Part shown: positions 1-5,051 of the stretch, in pieces | Layout of the letters: every line of letters begins with the position of its first letter | How positions within the stretch are numbered: the stretch's first letter is position 1 | Origin: Thermofilum sp. | GTDB taxonomy: Archaea > Thermoproteota > Thermoprotei > Thermofilales > Thermofilaceae | Assembly: GCA_020832965.1 (NCBI GenBank) | Contig: JAJHRM010000179.1 | Span: forward strand, 1 to 5,587 | Length of the DNA stretch: 5,587 nt | Direction: 5' to 3' | Notes under the pieces: generated by a model | Databases searched by the model: none | What the model saw: the letters and a program-made list of their open reading frames with translations, nothing else | Told to the model about the DNA's origin: nothing | Translations under genes and position numbers: made by a program

Positions 1-50
1 TGGTTCACGACGCTGACGGGGAAGCGGGGGGACTCGAGCAGCGACTCCAT
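1..50 (-). CDS. Partial gene, N-terminus only; resembles DUF1156-type DNA methylase
   Basis: Only the first 16 codons are present; the gene runs off the left edge. Reading leftward from the ATG at 50-48 gives MESLLESPRFPVSVVN, an open frame. A TATA-like box (GCTTATTAG, 81-73) is centred about 27 nt upstream of the ATG, so the start fits a leaderless transcript, as for the other genes here. The pattern 'I/LLES-x-RFPV-x-x-VN' recalls the N-terminus of archaeal adenine-specific DNA methylases of the DUF1156 type, which is family knowledge from memory. Sixteen residues are too few to prove it, and no catalytic motif lies inside the window. The neighbouring upstream gene on the same strand encodes an EVE-domain protein, a family linked to modified bases, which makes a DNA-modification role reasonable. 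The gene start is fairly sure; the family assignment is tentative. Confidence 0.5.
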   Translation of the reverse strand, partial: MESLLESPRFPVSVVN

Positions 51-72
51 CGTGGAAATTCGCTGGAAGTGG

Positions 73-81
73 CTAATAAGC
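73..81 (-). promoter_or_regulatory. TATA-like box of the left-edge gene
   Basis: The minus strand reads GCTTATTAG, preceded by the purine-rich AAA that a TFB recognition element would supply. Its centre is about 27 nt upstream of the ATG at 50, the spacing expected for a leaderless archaeal transcript. Confidence 0.45.
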
Positions 82-227
82 TTTGATTGCAGTAAACGCG
101 CACGCGAGGGCCCAAGCGTTCACCGAAAGTGCACTAACCGGCGCGCTGAACCGCTGCGGAAAGCCGGCACTTTTTCCCGCGCTCTCGAGAAGGAATTCGC
201 CGCAGAGCTGCGGTGGAGCCCGCCAAG

Positions 228-590
228 CTAGCTCAGCAGCTCCTTGAACGCTTTCTCGTCGAGCTTGTTGATGGCGAAGGCGACGAGCATGCCCTTCGGC
301 CTCGGCTTCGGCTTCTCGAACACTTTTTCTACTTTGATCTTGAGGCGGTAGGGCCAGATCGCCCTCCCCTCCTCCCTCTCCCTGGGCCACAGCGGCTCGC
401 TGCTCTCGAACTTGCCCTCCACGACGCCGTACCCGATGACGCCCGCGCCCGTAGCGTAGAAGACCACGATGTCGCCGGGCTGCACCTTCGCCCACAACCC
501 CCTCGCCCTCTCGCCCACGCCCCAAACCCCCTTCTCCAAAGCGACCTTCCAGTTCTCCAGCGTCCCGCTCAGCGTCCAGTAGCTCGGCAC
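228..590 (-). CDS. EVE-domain (PUA-like) protein
   Basis: A 120-residue protein that is essentially one EVE domain. EVE domains share the PUA/ASCH/YTH fold and are thought to bind modified bases in DNA or RNA; this is a cytoplasmic binding module, not an enzyme with a known reaction. Visible hallmarks are an early Tyr-Trp (Y4 W5) and N13-W14, a Trp-Gly pair (W23 G24), the segment VQPGDIVVFYATG (36-48), GYGVVEG (53-59), then PLWPRE (66-71) and WPYRLKI (79-85), which match the order of conserved blocks in archaeal EVE proteins. The length is normal for stand-alone members. The start is GTG at 590-588, supported by a TATA box centred about 25 nt upstream and no room for a leader. It lies upstream of the possible DNA methylase gene on the same strand and diverges from the zinc-ribbon gene. 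The domain call is strong; the substrate is unknown. Confidence 0.85.
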   Translation of the reverse strand: MPSYWTLSGTLENWKVALEKGVWGVGERARGLWAKVQPGDIVVFYATGAGVIGYGVVEGKFESSEPLWPREREEGRAIWPYRLKIKVEKVFEKPKPRPKGMLVAFAINKLDEKAFKELLS

Positions 591-610
591 GCGCGAAAAG
601 CTCTTTCCCT

Positions 611-620
611 GGATAAAAGG
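611..620 (-). promoter_or_regulatory. TATA box of the EVE gene
   Basis: The minus strand reads CCTTTTATCC. The core is centred about 25 to 26 nt upstream of the GTG at 590, which supports that GTG as both transcription and translation start (leaderless). Confidence 0.6.
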
Positions 621-737
621 CTAGCGCCGCAAACGCGCATGATCGGAGAGATGTCCCCAAACAGGGTTTGATTCTGAGCGTTTTAAGTCGCTGCAGCTTT
701 CCGCGCATCCTGAAACTATCTACTGTCACGAAAAAAT

Positions 738-745
738 GATAAAAG
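738..745 (+). promoter_or_regulatory. TATA box of the zinc-ribbon gene
   Basis: GATAAAAG, preceded by an A-run (731-736) that can serve as the TFB recognition element, is centred about 25 to 26 nt before the GTG at 767. It lies in the 176-bp divergent promoter region shared with the EVE gene. Confidence 0.6.
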
Positions 746-766
746 GGAGTTTCATGCAATGTTACT

Positions 767-1081
767 GTGACTGTAACGATAAAATGCCTTAAGTGCGGTG
801 AGCCGCTAACTCCAGAGATGCAAGCATGCCCTAAATGCGGTAGCAGAGATCGCTTACTTGAGGCATATGATGTAGTACACATCCAAGAACTTATGACCTT
901 GAAAGCTAAAGGAAAAAATATAAAATATATTTACAGAGAAAAAATAAGTAAAAAAGGCAAGTTAGCGAAAGAAGAATTGTTAATCGATAAAAAGAACAGA
1001 ATAAAGATCCATCGCGTGAAAGAAATAGACGAGAAGGGAGTATGGATAACGGTGCATGAAGAAAGAATACCTCTTCGTTAA
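767..1081 (+). CDS. Small zinc-ribbon protein of unknown function
   Basis: A 104-residue protein with an N-terminal zinc ribbon: KCLKCG (C7, C10) and CPKCG (C21, C24), two CxxC knuckles separated by ten residues, enough for one zinc ion. The rest (about 45-104) is very lysine-rich and strongly charged, with predicted beta strands toward the C-terminus (KIHRVKEIDEKGVWITVHEE). This could suit nucleic-acid or ribosome binding, but I do not recognise a named family. The GTG start at 767 is the only reasonable one: an in-frame TAA lies at 740-742, no other start codon intervenes, and the TATA box spacing fits a leaderless message. The gene is clearly more AT-rich than the EVE gene to its left and the large genes to its right, with many AAA and ATA codons; this may reflect transfer or selection for lysine. 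It is transcribed divergently from the EVE gene and stands alone. Confidence 0.8.
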   Translation: MTVTIKCLKCGEPLTPEMQACPKCGSRDRLLEAYDVVHIQELMTLKAKGKNIKYIYREKISKKGKLAKEELLIDKKNRIKIHRVKEIDEKGVWITVHEERIPLR

Positions 1082-1165
1082 ACGTAGGCAGCGCACAACG
1101 AAACCGTGAAAGGCTGGAGAACGCTCCGACGAGAACACCTTTTCAGCCCTAGGGTCTGTAGAAGC

Positions 1166-1183
1166 TTGCCGCTGCAGCGGCAA
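1166..1183. repeat. 18-bp perfect palindrome
   Basis: TTGCCGCTGCAGCGGCAA is its own reverse complement over all 18 bases and does not extend further (C on both sides). It lies in non-coding sequence about 85 bp after the zinc-ribbon stop codon. It could be a dimeric protein binding site; as RNA it would need a small loop at its centre. Confidence 0.7.
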
Positions 1184-1272
1184 CCTTTGCCTAACCTCCC
1201 TCTCTCCACAACTTTCCCTCGAGGCTGAGCTACAAAAGCGTAATGCGAGATACGACATTTCAGCAAGCGCGC

Positions 1273-1332
1273 AGCACGTTTTTTATTTTTCCATTTTATT
1301 TACTCAGCTTATACGCGATGTGCAAACGTGCT
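1273..1332. repeat. 9-bp inverted repeat flanking an AT-rich segment
   Basis: AGCACGTTT at 1273-1281 and AAACGTGCT at 1324-1332 are exact reverse complements separated by 42 bp of AT-rich sequence that includes the T-run. The right arm lies about 18 bp before the TATA box of the proteasome-like gene. A binding site for a dimer or looping factor is possible, but chance is not excluded. Confidence 0.45.
1279..1301 (+). terminator. T-rich run, probable archaeal terminator
   Basis: TTTTTT, TTTTT and TTTT occur in succession on the plus strand, separated only by A, CCA and A. Archaeal RNA polymerase terminates at such oligo-T stretches without needing a hairpin. It would end plus-strand transcripts from the zinc-ribbon gene, giving a roughly 200-nt 3' untranslated region. 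Confidence 0.5.
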
Positions 1333-1375
1333 TACTATTAGAGCGAAAACTTTTTAGATAGAAAGATGTGCACAC
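1317..1375 (+). repeat. Direct repeat bracketing the promoter
   Basis: GATGTGCAAAC (1317-1327) and GATGTGCACAC (1365-1375) match at 10 of 11 positions, 48 bp apart start to start. They sit on either side of the TATA box at 1350-1359, and the second copy lies just before the preferred start. The arrangement looks like paired regulator sites, but this is inference. Confidence 0.45.
1350..1359 (+). promoter_or_regulatory. TATA box of the proteasome-like gene
   Basis: CTTTTTAGAT, preceded by GCGAAAA as a likely TFB recognition element, is centred about 25 to 26 nt before the GTG at 1380. The GTG at 1368 would lie only about 13 nt from the box centre, too close to be transcribed from this promoter, so the box favours 1380. 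Confidence 0.6.
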
Positions 1376-1379
1376 ATTT

Positions 1380-2201
1380 GTGACGCTTATCATAGCGCTG
1401 AAGTGGTTAGTAGAGGAGGGTGAGGCAGTCGTCATATCCTCCGATTCCAGAGTGACTGCGGGACCTGTGGCTTACGAAACTCGTAAAATTTATCCGATAG
1501 TTCTGAGAGCCGAAGGCAAAGAGGTTCCGTTGGCTATTGCCGGTGGAGCTGGTGAAGCTACCGTCATCAAGCAAAGTTATAGGCTATGCGAAAAAATCTT
1601 GACCGAGCTAGCATTAAAGGAGTGGAAAGGGCGAACACCAACGTTCGAGCAGTTTGAAGATGCTGTGTACCAGATCGAGTCGACACTGATTAAGAGGTTT
1701 AGGGAACTTCGCGAACAGGGTCTCAAACCCGATTTCAACATGATCCTAGCAAGCGTTAGTCCTCAGGGTAGGGCATCTATATACGTGTTTGATAATAACT
1801 GCTTAGCCGAACCTGTTCACGATAATCCTGGCTTCGCTCTCATCGGAACGGGCTTTGTCACCGGAGGGAATCTCCTTCTGCGGCTTTTAGGCTATTCTGC
1901 GGAAGAAAGCTGGCTTTTAGAGCTGGGTCTCTTATCAGCCTTCATAATAGACGTTGTCAGCGAGGTCGACCCTGCGGTAGGACCGTTTATAGGAGAAAGC
2001 TACCTCTTGAGAATTGAAAAAGGGGAAATCACACTCGGCCCGCTAAAGATAGAAGCTTTAAAAGAATATAAACAAAAAATTCCTAAAAGAAAGGATATAT
2101 TGCGAAGATTATGGAAACTTTTAGATATTTTAGGAGAGGAAGAAATCAATAAAATGATAGAAGAATTAGAGAAAAGAATAAGAGCAGAGAACAAGTATTA
2201 A
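1380..2201 (+). CDS. Proteasome beta-subunit-like Ntn hydrolase
   Basis: A 273-residue member of the proteasome/Ntn-hydrolase fold. It opens MTLIIALKW, so removal of the initiator Met would expose Thr as the N-terminal nucleophile. SSDSR (20-24) supplies the Asp equivalent to Asp17 (D22), and the TRK segment supplies the Lys equivalent to Lys33 (K36). AIAGGAGEAT (52-61) matches the small-residue turn after strand 4, IGTGFVTGG (155-163) matches the GSG block with T157 in place of Ser129, and DPAVG (197-201) matches the D-x-x-S-G block with Val in place of Ser169. A turn enlarged by about four residues separates T2 from D22. After about residue 216 comes a helical, highly charged extension absent from normal beta subunits. 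True 20S beta subunits have a propeptide and about 200-210 residues, so this is a divergent stand-alone relative; peptidase activity and assembly are unproven. A longer GTG start at 1368 (277 aa) exists but would bury the Thr and conflict with the promoter. It is a single gene, convergent with the 589-residue gene. Confidence 0.8.
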   Translation: MTLIIALKWLVEEGEAVVISSDSRVTAGPVAYETRKIYPIVLRAEGKEVPLAIAGGAGEATVIKQSYRLCEKILTELALKEWKGRTPTFEQFEDAVYQIESTLIKRFRELREQGLKPDFNMILASVSPQGRASIYVFDNNCLAEPVHDNPGFALIGTGFVTGGNLLLRLLGYSAEESWLLELGLLSAFIIDVVSEVDPAVGPFIGESYLLRIEKGEITLGPLKIEALKEYKQKIPKRKDILRRLWKLLDILGEEEINKMIEELEKRIRAENKY

Positions 2202-2242
2202 GACTCCAATTTCACGCAATACACTCAGGCGTTACCTAGCGT
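2202..2242. other. Short convergent gap without a clear terminator
   Basis: Only 41 bp separate the stop of the proteasome-like gene from the stop of the leftward 589-residue gene. The plus strand has no T-run here. In the leftward direction T-rich sequence begins only inside the antisense of the proteasome-like gene's A-rich 3' end, so leftward transcripts probably end there. Confidence 0.4.
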
Positions 2243-4012
2243 TCACGCTGCCAAATGGCTCGGAGAGCCCTCTGCGCCCGTCTGGCTGGCGCGCAGCTCG
2301 GATTTCGGCAGCTCCCTCAGCTCGCTCGCTACGTCGTCGAGCGCGCGCAGCGCCTTGCTGTAAACGTCTGGGATGAAGAACTTGACCTCCTTTCCCTTCA
2401 GCTCCCTCCTCAGCATGCTCTCCAGCCGGATCAGGTCGCCGAGGTGTATCGCGGCTGGCCAGTTCCTTAGCACGATCCATACCTCTTTGACCTCTTGGCA
2501 CTCCCGGTACTTCCTGACCGATTCGAGAACCTTGAGGTGCGGCGCCGGCGCTGCTCCGAGCAGGGTCTCGCACTCGATCGCCAACCCCCTCTCGCGCACG
2601 TAGATGTCCGCGACGCTGCCGCAAACCGGGTAGGTGCAGAACGCTTCTTCTAGCTTGACGCCGCTCTCCTTTAGCACTTTAACGACAAGGGCTTTCATCG
2701 CTACGTGGTCCTCGCTCTCCCGCTCGCCCACGTCCCTCCTGACGAGGGCTGCGTGCTCGCTCTGCAGGAGCTCCCTCACGAAATCCCTGTACGCTCTGTC
2801 GGCTGCGGCGACCACGGCGTCCAGCTGCTGGAGGGGCAGCCTCTCGAGCGGTAGGCCGAAGCAGCAGCGCACGGCTTTAACTAAGCGCTCCACCACACGA
2901 TCCTCGGGCGGAACCTCTCTCAGGCTGATGATTTTTGGAACGTAGGGGCTGCTCGACTTCCTGAGCTGCTCCTCTGCTTTCAAAACGTCGCTCGCGAGCA
3001 CGATGAGGAAGCCTAGCCCCTGCGAGAAGGTCTCTCGCAGCCTCCTGAGTAACTCGCTTGTTTCGCTTAGGCACTTTTCGCTCACGACTACGACTTTCCC
3101 CGAGAAGCTGCCGTAAAGCCTGAGCCAGAGCTCGAGCATCGCTCTGCAGCCTTGCTCTTTGCCGGGCTCGGGCAGTATCACGACCGGCTCCGGGTAGGAG
3201 CCTCGAGCCTCCCTGTACAGCTCTCTGCAGACGACCCAGAAGAGGTACCATAGGTGGGATCTGCTCTCCGGCAGGATCACGGCAACAGGTTCTCCAATGT
3301 ACTCTGCGGCGGATGCCACGAGATCCCTGAGCTTATCCCTTTCCTCGGGAAGGACGAGCTCGAGCAAGCCGAACCCCCCTACTGCTGCAGCTATATCGAT
3401 CCCCAGAAGCTTAGCTTTGACGGCGCCTTGAAGCGCAAGCGTTACAGGCGTTATTTCTGGGAGAGTGCTCTTGGCTTTCGTCTCCTCAGGTACCGTGGGC
3501 AACTTTAGCGCAACTTCGCTGAGCGCTAGCAAGTTCTTCGAGGTGTACGCTTTCGCTTCGACCTGTAAAGCGAGGTTGAACGGTGCTACGCGGTCCCTCC
3601 AGTAAGAATACGCGGGTGCTAGGGAGGGTATGTAGAAGCGCTCTAGCTTGGGCAGCTTACATACAGGCTCGGCGGGCAGCAGCTGCAGAGGGTAGGAGAT
3701 CCTGGGTAGAGGGGGCAGCTCGGCTTCCGCAGAAACTTTACCCAGAGCCGGGAGCTTGACGCTTGCAAGCTTGTGCCTGGCGGTGACGCAGCCCTGCTGA
3801 GCTGGAATGCCAAATGGGCGAGGGAGAGGAACCTCCACCACCTCTTCAATCTTTTTTCCTTCAGCCTCAGAAATCACCCTGACCTTTTGGGTAGCTTCTT
3901 TTTCCTCTTCTACAAAGACCTCAACCCCCTCTTTTTCCCTTGAGGAGGCGAGCAACGCCTCAATGTAATCTTCGACGTAAAGTGTTTCTGTTTTCAAACG
4001 CACCGCGCTCAT
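2243..4012 (-). CDS. Large protein with C-terminal PD-(D/E)XK nuclease-like domain
   Basis: A 589-residue protein, not a named family to me. Residues 1-60 are acidic and helical. Residues 60-205 are rich in Leu-Pro steps (VKLPALG 85-91, CKLPKLER 118-125, LKLPTVPE 169-176) and contain a repeat, LALQVEAKA (147-155) and LALQGAVKA (192-200). Residues 240-365 alternate hydrophobic strands and helices (VAVILPE, PVVILPEPG, KVVVVSEK, GFLIVLAS), Rossmann-like but with no Walker A motif. Residues 430-550 look like a PD-(D/E)XK nuclease: E434 in a helix (ESEDHVAMK), D469 in VADIYV, E480 and E482 in AIECET, then KYRECQEVKEVWIVLRN as the next helix and strand. ExE instead of ExK occurs in active enzymes such as BamHI, so catalysis is possible, against DNA by inference. 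The start at 4012-4010 is chosen because it forms a TGATG overlap with the upstream gene's stop. An in-frame ATG at 4102 would add 30 residues overlapping that gene and giving a low-complexity sequence. Nothing suggests a membrane location. Confidence 0.75.
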   Translation of the reverse strand: MSAVRLKTETLYVEDYIEALLASSREKEGVEVFVEEEKEATQKVRVISEAEGKKIEEVVEVPLPRPFGIPAQQGCVTARHKLASVKLPALGKVSAEAELPPLPRISYPLQLLPAEPVCKLPKLERFYIPSLAPAYSYWRDRVAPFNLALQVEAKAYTSKNLLALSEVALKLPTVPEETKAKSTLPEITPVTLALQGAVKAKLLGIDIAAAVGGFGLLELVLPEERDKLRDLVASAAEYIGEPVAVILPESRSHLWYLFWVVCRELYREARGSYPEPVVILPEPGKEQGCRAMLELWLRLYGSFSGKVVVVSEKCLSETSELLRRLRETFSQGLGFLIVLASDVLKAEEQLRKSSSPYVPKIISLREVPPEDRVVERLVKAVRCCFGLPLERLPLQQLDAVVAAADRAYRDFVRELLQSEHAALVRRDVGERESEDHVAMKALVVKVLKESGVKLEEAFCTYPVCGSVADIYVRERGLAIECETLLGAAPAPHLKVLESVRKYRECQEVKEVWIVLRNWPAAIHLGDLIRLESMLRRELKGKEVKFFIPDVYSKALRALDDVASELRELPKSELRASQTGAEGSPSHLAA

Positions 4013-4014
4013 CA
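4010..4014 (-). promoter_or_regulatory. TGATG stop/start coupling junction
   Basis: On the minus strand TGA (4014-4012) ends the 333-residue gene and ATG (4012-4010) starts the 589-residue gene, sharing one base. GGTG stands immediately before the ATG, too close for a normal Shine-Dalgarno spacing, so termination-reinitiation is the likelier way the second gene is translated. Confidence 0.7.
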
Positions 4015-5013
4015 CCAAACCCTCATCAGAGTTGCGAGTATCCTGCCCTCCGCGCTTATCAGCAGCTCCGCTCGACCCGTCACGAGTGCGGGCATTATCC
4101 ACCTAAGGAAGCTCAAGAAGTTTGTTGCTGCGTACTCGCTTCCCTCCTCCCTATCTGGGTAAATACCATCGACGCACTTTAAGCTAAAGCCTTTTACCGC
4201 CCACGCGTGATCGTACCTCCACTTGCGATCTTCGCACAGGAGTTCGTAGCAATCCTTCCAGTCAATTTGCGCCCAGCAGCGAATGTTACCATAGGCTTGC
4301 GGGAGGATCTGCGACGGTATCTGCGGGCAAGCTTTAATGTACGTTCCAACAACGTCGACCGAAAGCTCCACGCCTGAGAGGATCCCCGGTCTTGCGAGCA
4401 CTTCAACTATTCCGTCGATAAGTCTGCAGAGAGCCCCTCCCAAGGTCTTCTCTCGCGCTGGGAGTATGCGTAGCGTCACATAGCCTCCCCATTCCTCCAC
4501 TTTCGCTAGAGAAGCGTAATCTGGGTAACCCAGTATAGCTAATCTATCGGCTAGCGGCGACCTTACGGGAGGTCTGTAGAGCTCCCTCACTCCCAAAATG
4601 CTGAACGTTGCTTTACGCTTTTCTTCATCCTTAAGAGCCGGATATAGCACCTCGATGTACTCTCTCGTGATCTTCCTGAGGGTCCAAGCAAACAGCGTGT
4701 ACTTGCCCCCTTCATCGACGCCCAGGAACGTGTTTGCCGCTTTCTCGACAAGGAGCCTTATGCACTCGATGGGGTCCGAGGGAACTTCGAACTCCTCCTT
4801 CACGTCTCCGACGCTCCTTTTAGCGGCTTCTATGACCGAACTGGCGGCTTCAGAAACAGCTTTTGCAGCCGCCTCTGAGGGGTCTCCAGCGAACTGCTTC
4901 GAAATGCTCTCTCCGAGAGCTTTGAGCGGCACAACGTGTTCGCTGATAAATTTTCTCCAGGAATCAGGCTCCCATGGCTTAATTTCTTCAATAAGCTCAC
5001 CTGGAGATATCAT
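4012..5013 (-). CDS. Unrecognised 333-residue protein, first gene of the nuclease unit
   Basis: I do not recognise this protein. Residues 35-70 form an Ala/Ser-rich amphipathic helix or coiled-coil-like region. Residues 80-140 appear mostly helical (ECIRLLVEKAANTF, LFAWTLRKITREYIEVLY). From about 145 onward it is mixed alpha/beta with GGYVTLRILPARE (176-188) and SGVELSVDVVGTYIKA (213-228), then an aromatic- and Cys-rich segment (240-285: CWAQIDWKDCYELLCEDRKW) and a final helix and strand. The seven cysteines (84, 196, 229, 246, 255, 260, 280) do not form CxxC pairs, so no zinc site is evident; no signal peptide or membrane segment is seen. The ATG at 5013 is the first good start: in-frame TGA and TAA stops lie five to seven codons upstream. 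Its stop shares one base with the next gene's start (TGATG), which implies translational coupling and joint function with the nuclease-like protein. There is no close Shine-Dalgarno, consistent with a leaderless message. Confidence 0.75.
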   Translation of the reverse strand: MISPGELIEEIKPWEPDSWRKFISEHVVPLKALGESISKQFAGDPSEAAAKAVSEAASSVIEAAKRSVGDVKEEFEVPSDPIECIRLLVEKAANTFLGVDEGGKYTLFAWTLRKITREYIEVLYPALKDEEKRKATFSILGVRELYRPPVRSPLADRLAILGYPDYASLAKVEEWGGYVTLRILPAREKTLGGALCRLIDGIVEVLARPGILSGVELSVDVVGTYIKACPQIPSQILPQAYGNIRCWAQIDWKDCYELLCEDRKWRYDHAWAVKGFSLKCVDGIYPDREEGSEYAATNFLSFLRWIMPALVTGRAELLISAEGRILATLMRVW

Positions 5014-5036
5014 GGCAACGGACAGGGATTATCACC

Positions 5037-5046
5037 GTATACAAAA
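5037..5046 (-). promoter_or_regulatory. Candidate TATA-like box of the leftward operon
   Basis: The minus strand reads TTTTGTATAC; the GTATAC part is centred about 26 to 27 nt before the ATG at 5013, the spacing of the other genes in this window. A better-looking box, CTTTTATA (5068-5061), lies further upstream and would give a leader of about 25 nt, so the promoter is not settled. Confidence 0.4.
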
Positions 5047-5051
5047 TGTAT
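5039..5051. repeat. 13-bp palindrome overlapping the operon promoter
   Basis: ATACA-AAA-TGTAT has perfect 5-bp inverted arms around a 3-bp centre. It overlaps the nearer candidate TATA box of the leftward operon, where a dimeric repressor would block transcription. The AT-rich composition means chance is quite possible. Confidence 0.4.

Larger units (their letters stand above)
1082..1379. other. Gene-free stretch with palindrome, T-run and promoter repeats
   Basis: About 298 bp between the zinc-ribbon gene and the proteasome-like gene. No convincing protein-coding frame was seen on either strand; the minus-strand open frames here show no recognisable protein features. The first 180 bases or so are more GC-rich than the preceding gene and contain an 18-bp perfect palindrome. 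They are followed by a T-rich run (1279-1301) and then by the promoter of the next gene with its flanking repeats. I could not identify a tRNA, a C/D-box RNA or another known RNA, but an unrecognised small RNA ending at the T-run is possible. Confidence 0.5.

Noticed and set aside
1..231. A plus-strand frame open from the left edge to a TAG at 229-231.
   Set aside because: The translation is Arg/Ser-rich without protein-like pattern and is antisense to the better supported left-edge gene start.
213..671. A 152-residue plus-strand frame opposite the EVE gene.
   Set aside because: It is a leucine/arginine/proline-rich antisense shadow of a GC-rich gene and shows no family features; the EVE reading has clear motifs and a promoter.
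73..882. A 269-residue open frame on the minus strand.
   Set aside because: It spans two better genes and their divergent promoter, its sequence is low-complexity (Gly/Glu/Arg-rich) and it shares DNA with the EVE gene in another frame.
1368..1379. The longer GTG start of the proteasome-like gene.
   Set aside because: It is too close to the TATA box and would place residues ahead of the likely catalytic Thr; kept only as an alternative.
751..2216. Similar words TTTCATGCAATGTTACT (near 750) and TTTCACGCAATACACT (near 2211).
   Set aside because: The similarity is short and imperfect, with no structural context; probably chance.
2710..3000. Search for a Walker A/B ATPase in the middle and N-terminal parts of the 589-aa protein.
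   Set aside because: The alpha/beta region looks Rossmann-like, but no GxxxxGK[S/T] motif exists; PEPGKEQG is not a P-loop.
4012..4102. A 30-residue N-terminal extension of the 589-aa protein from the ATG at 4102.
   Set aside because: It would overlap the upstream gene by 91 bp and reads as a polar, low-complexity sequence; the ATG at 4012 fits the TGATG junction.
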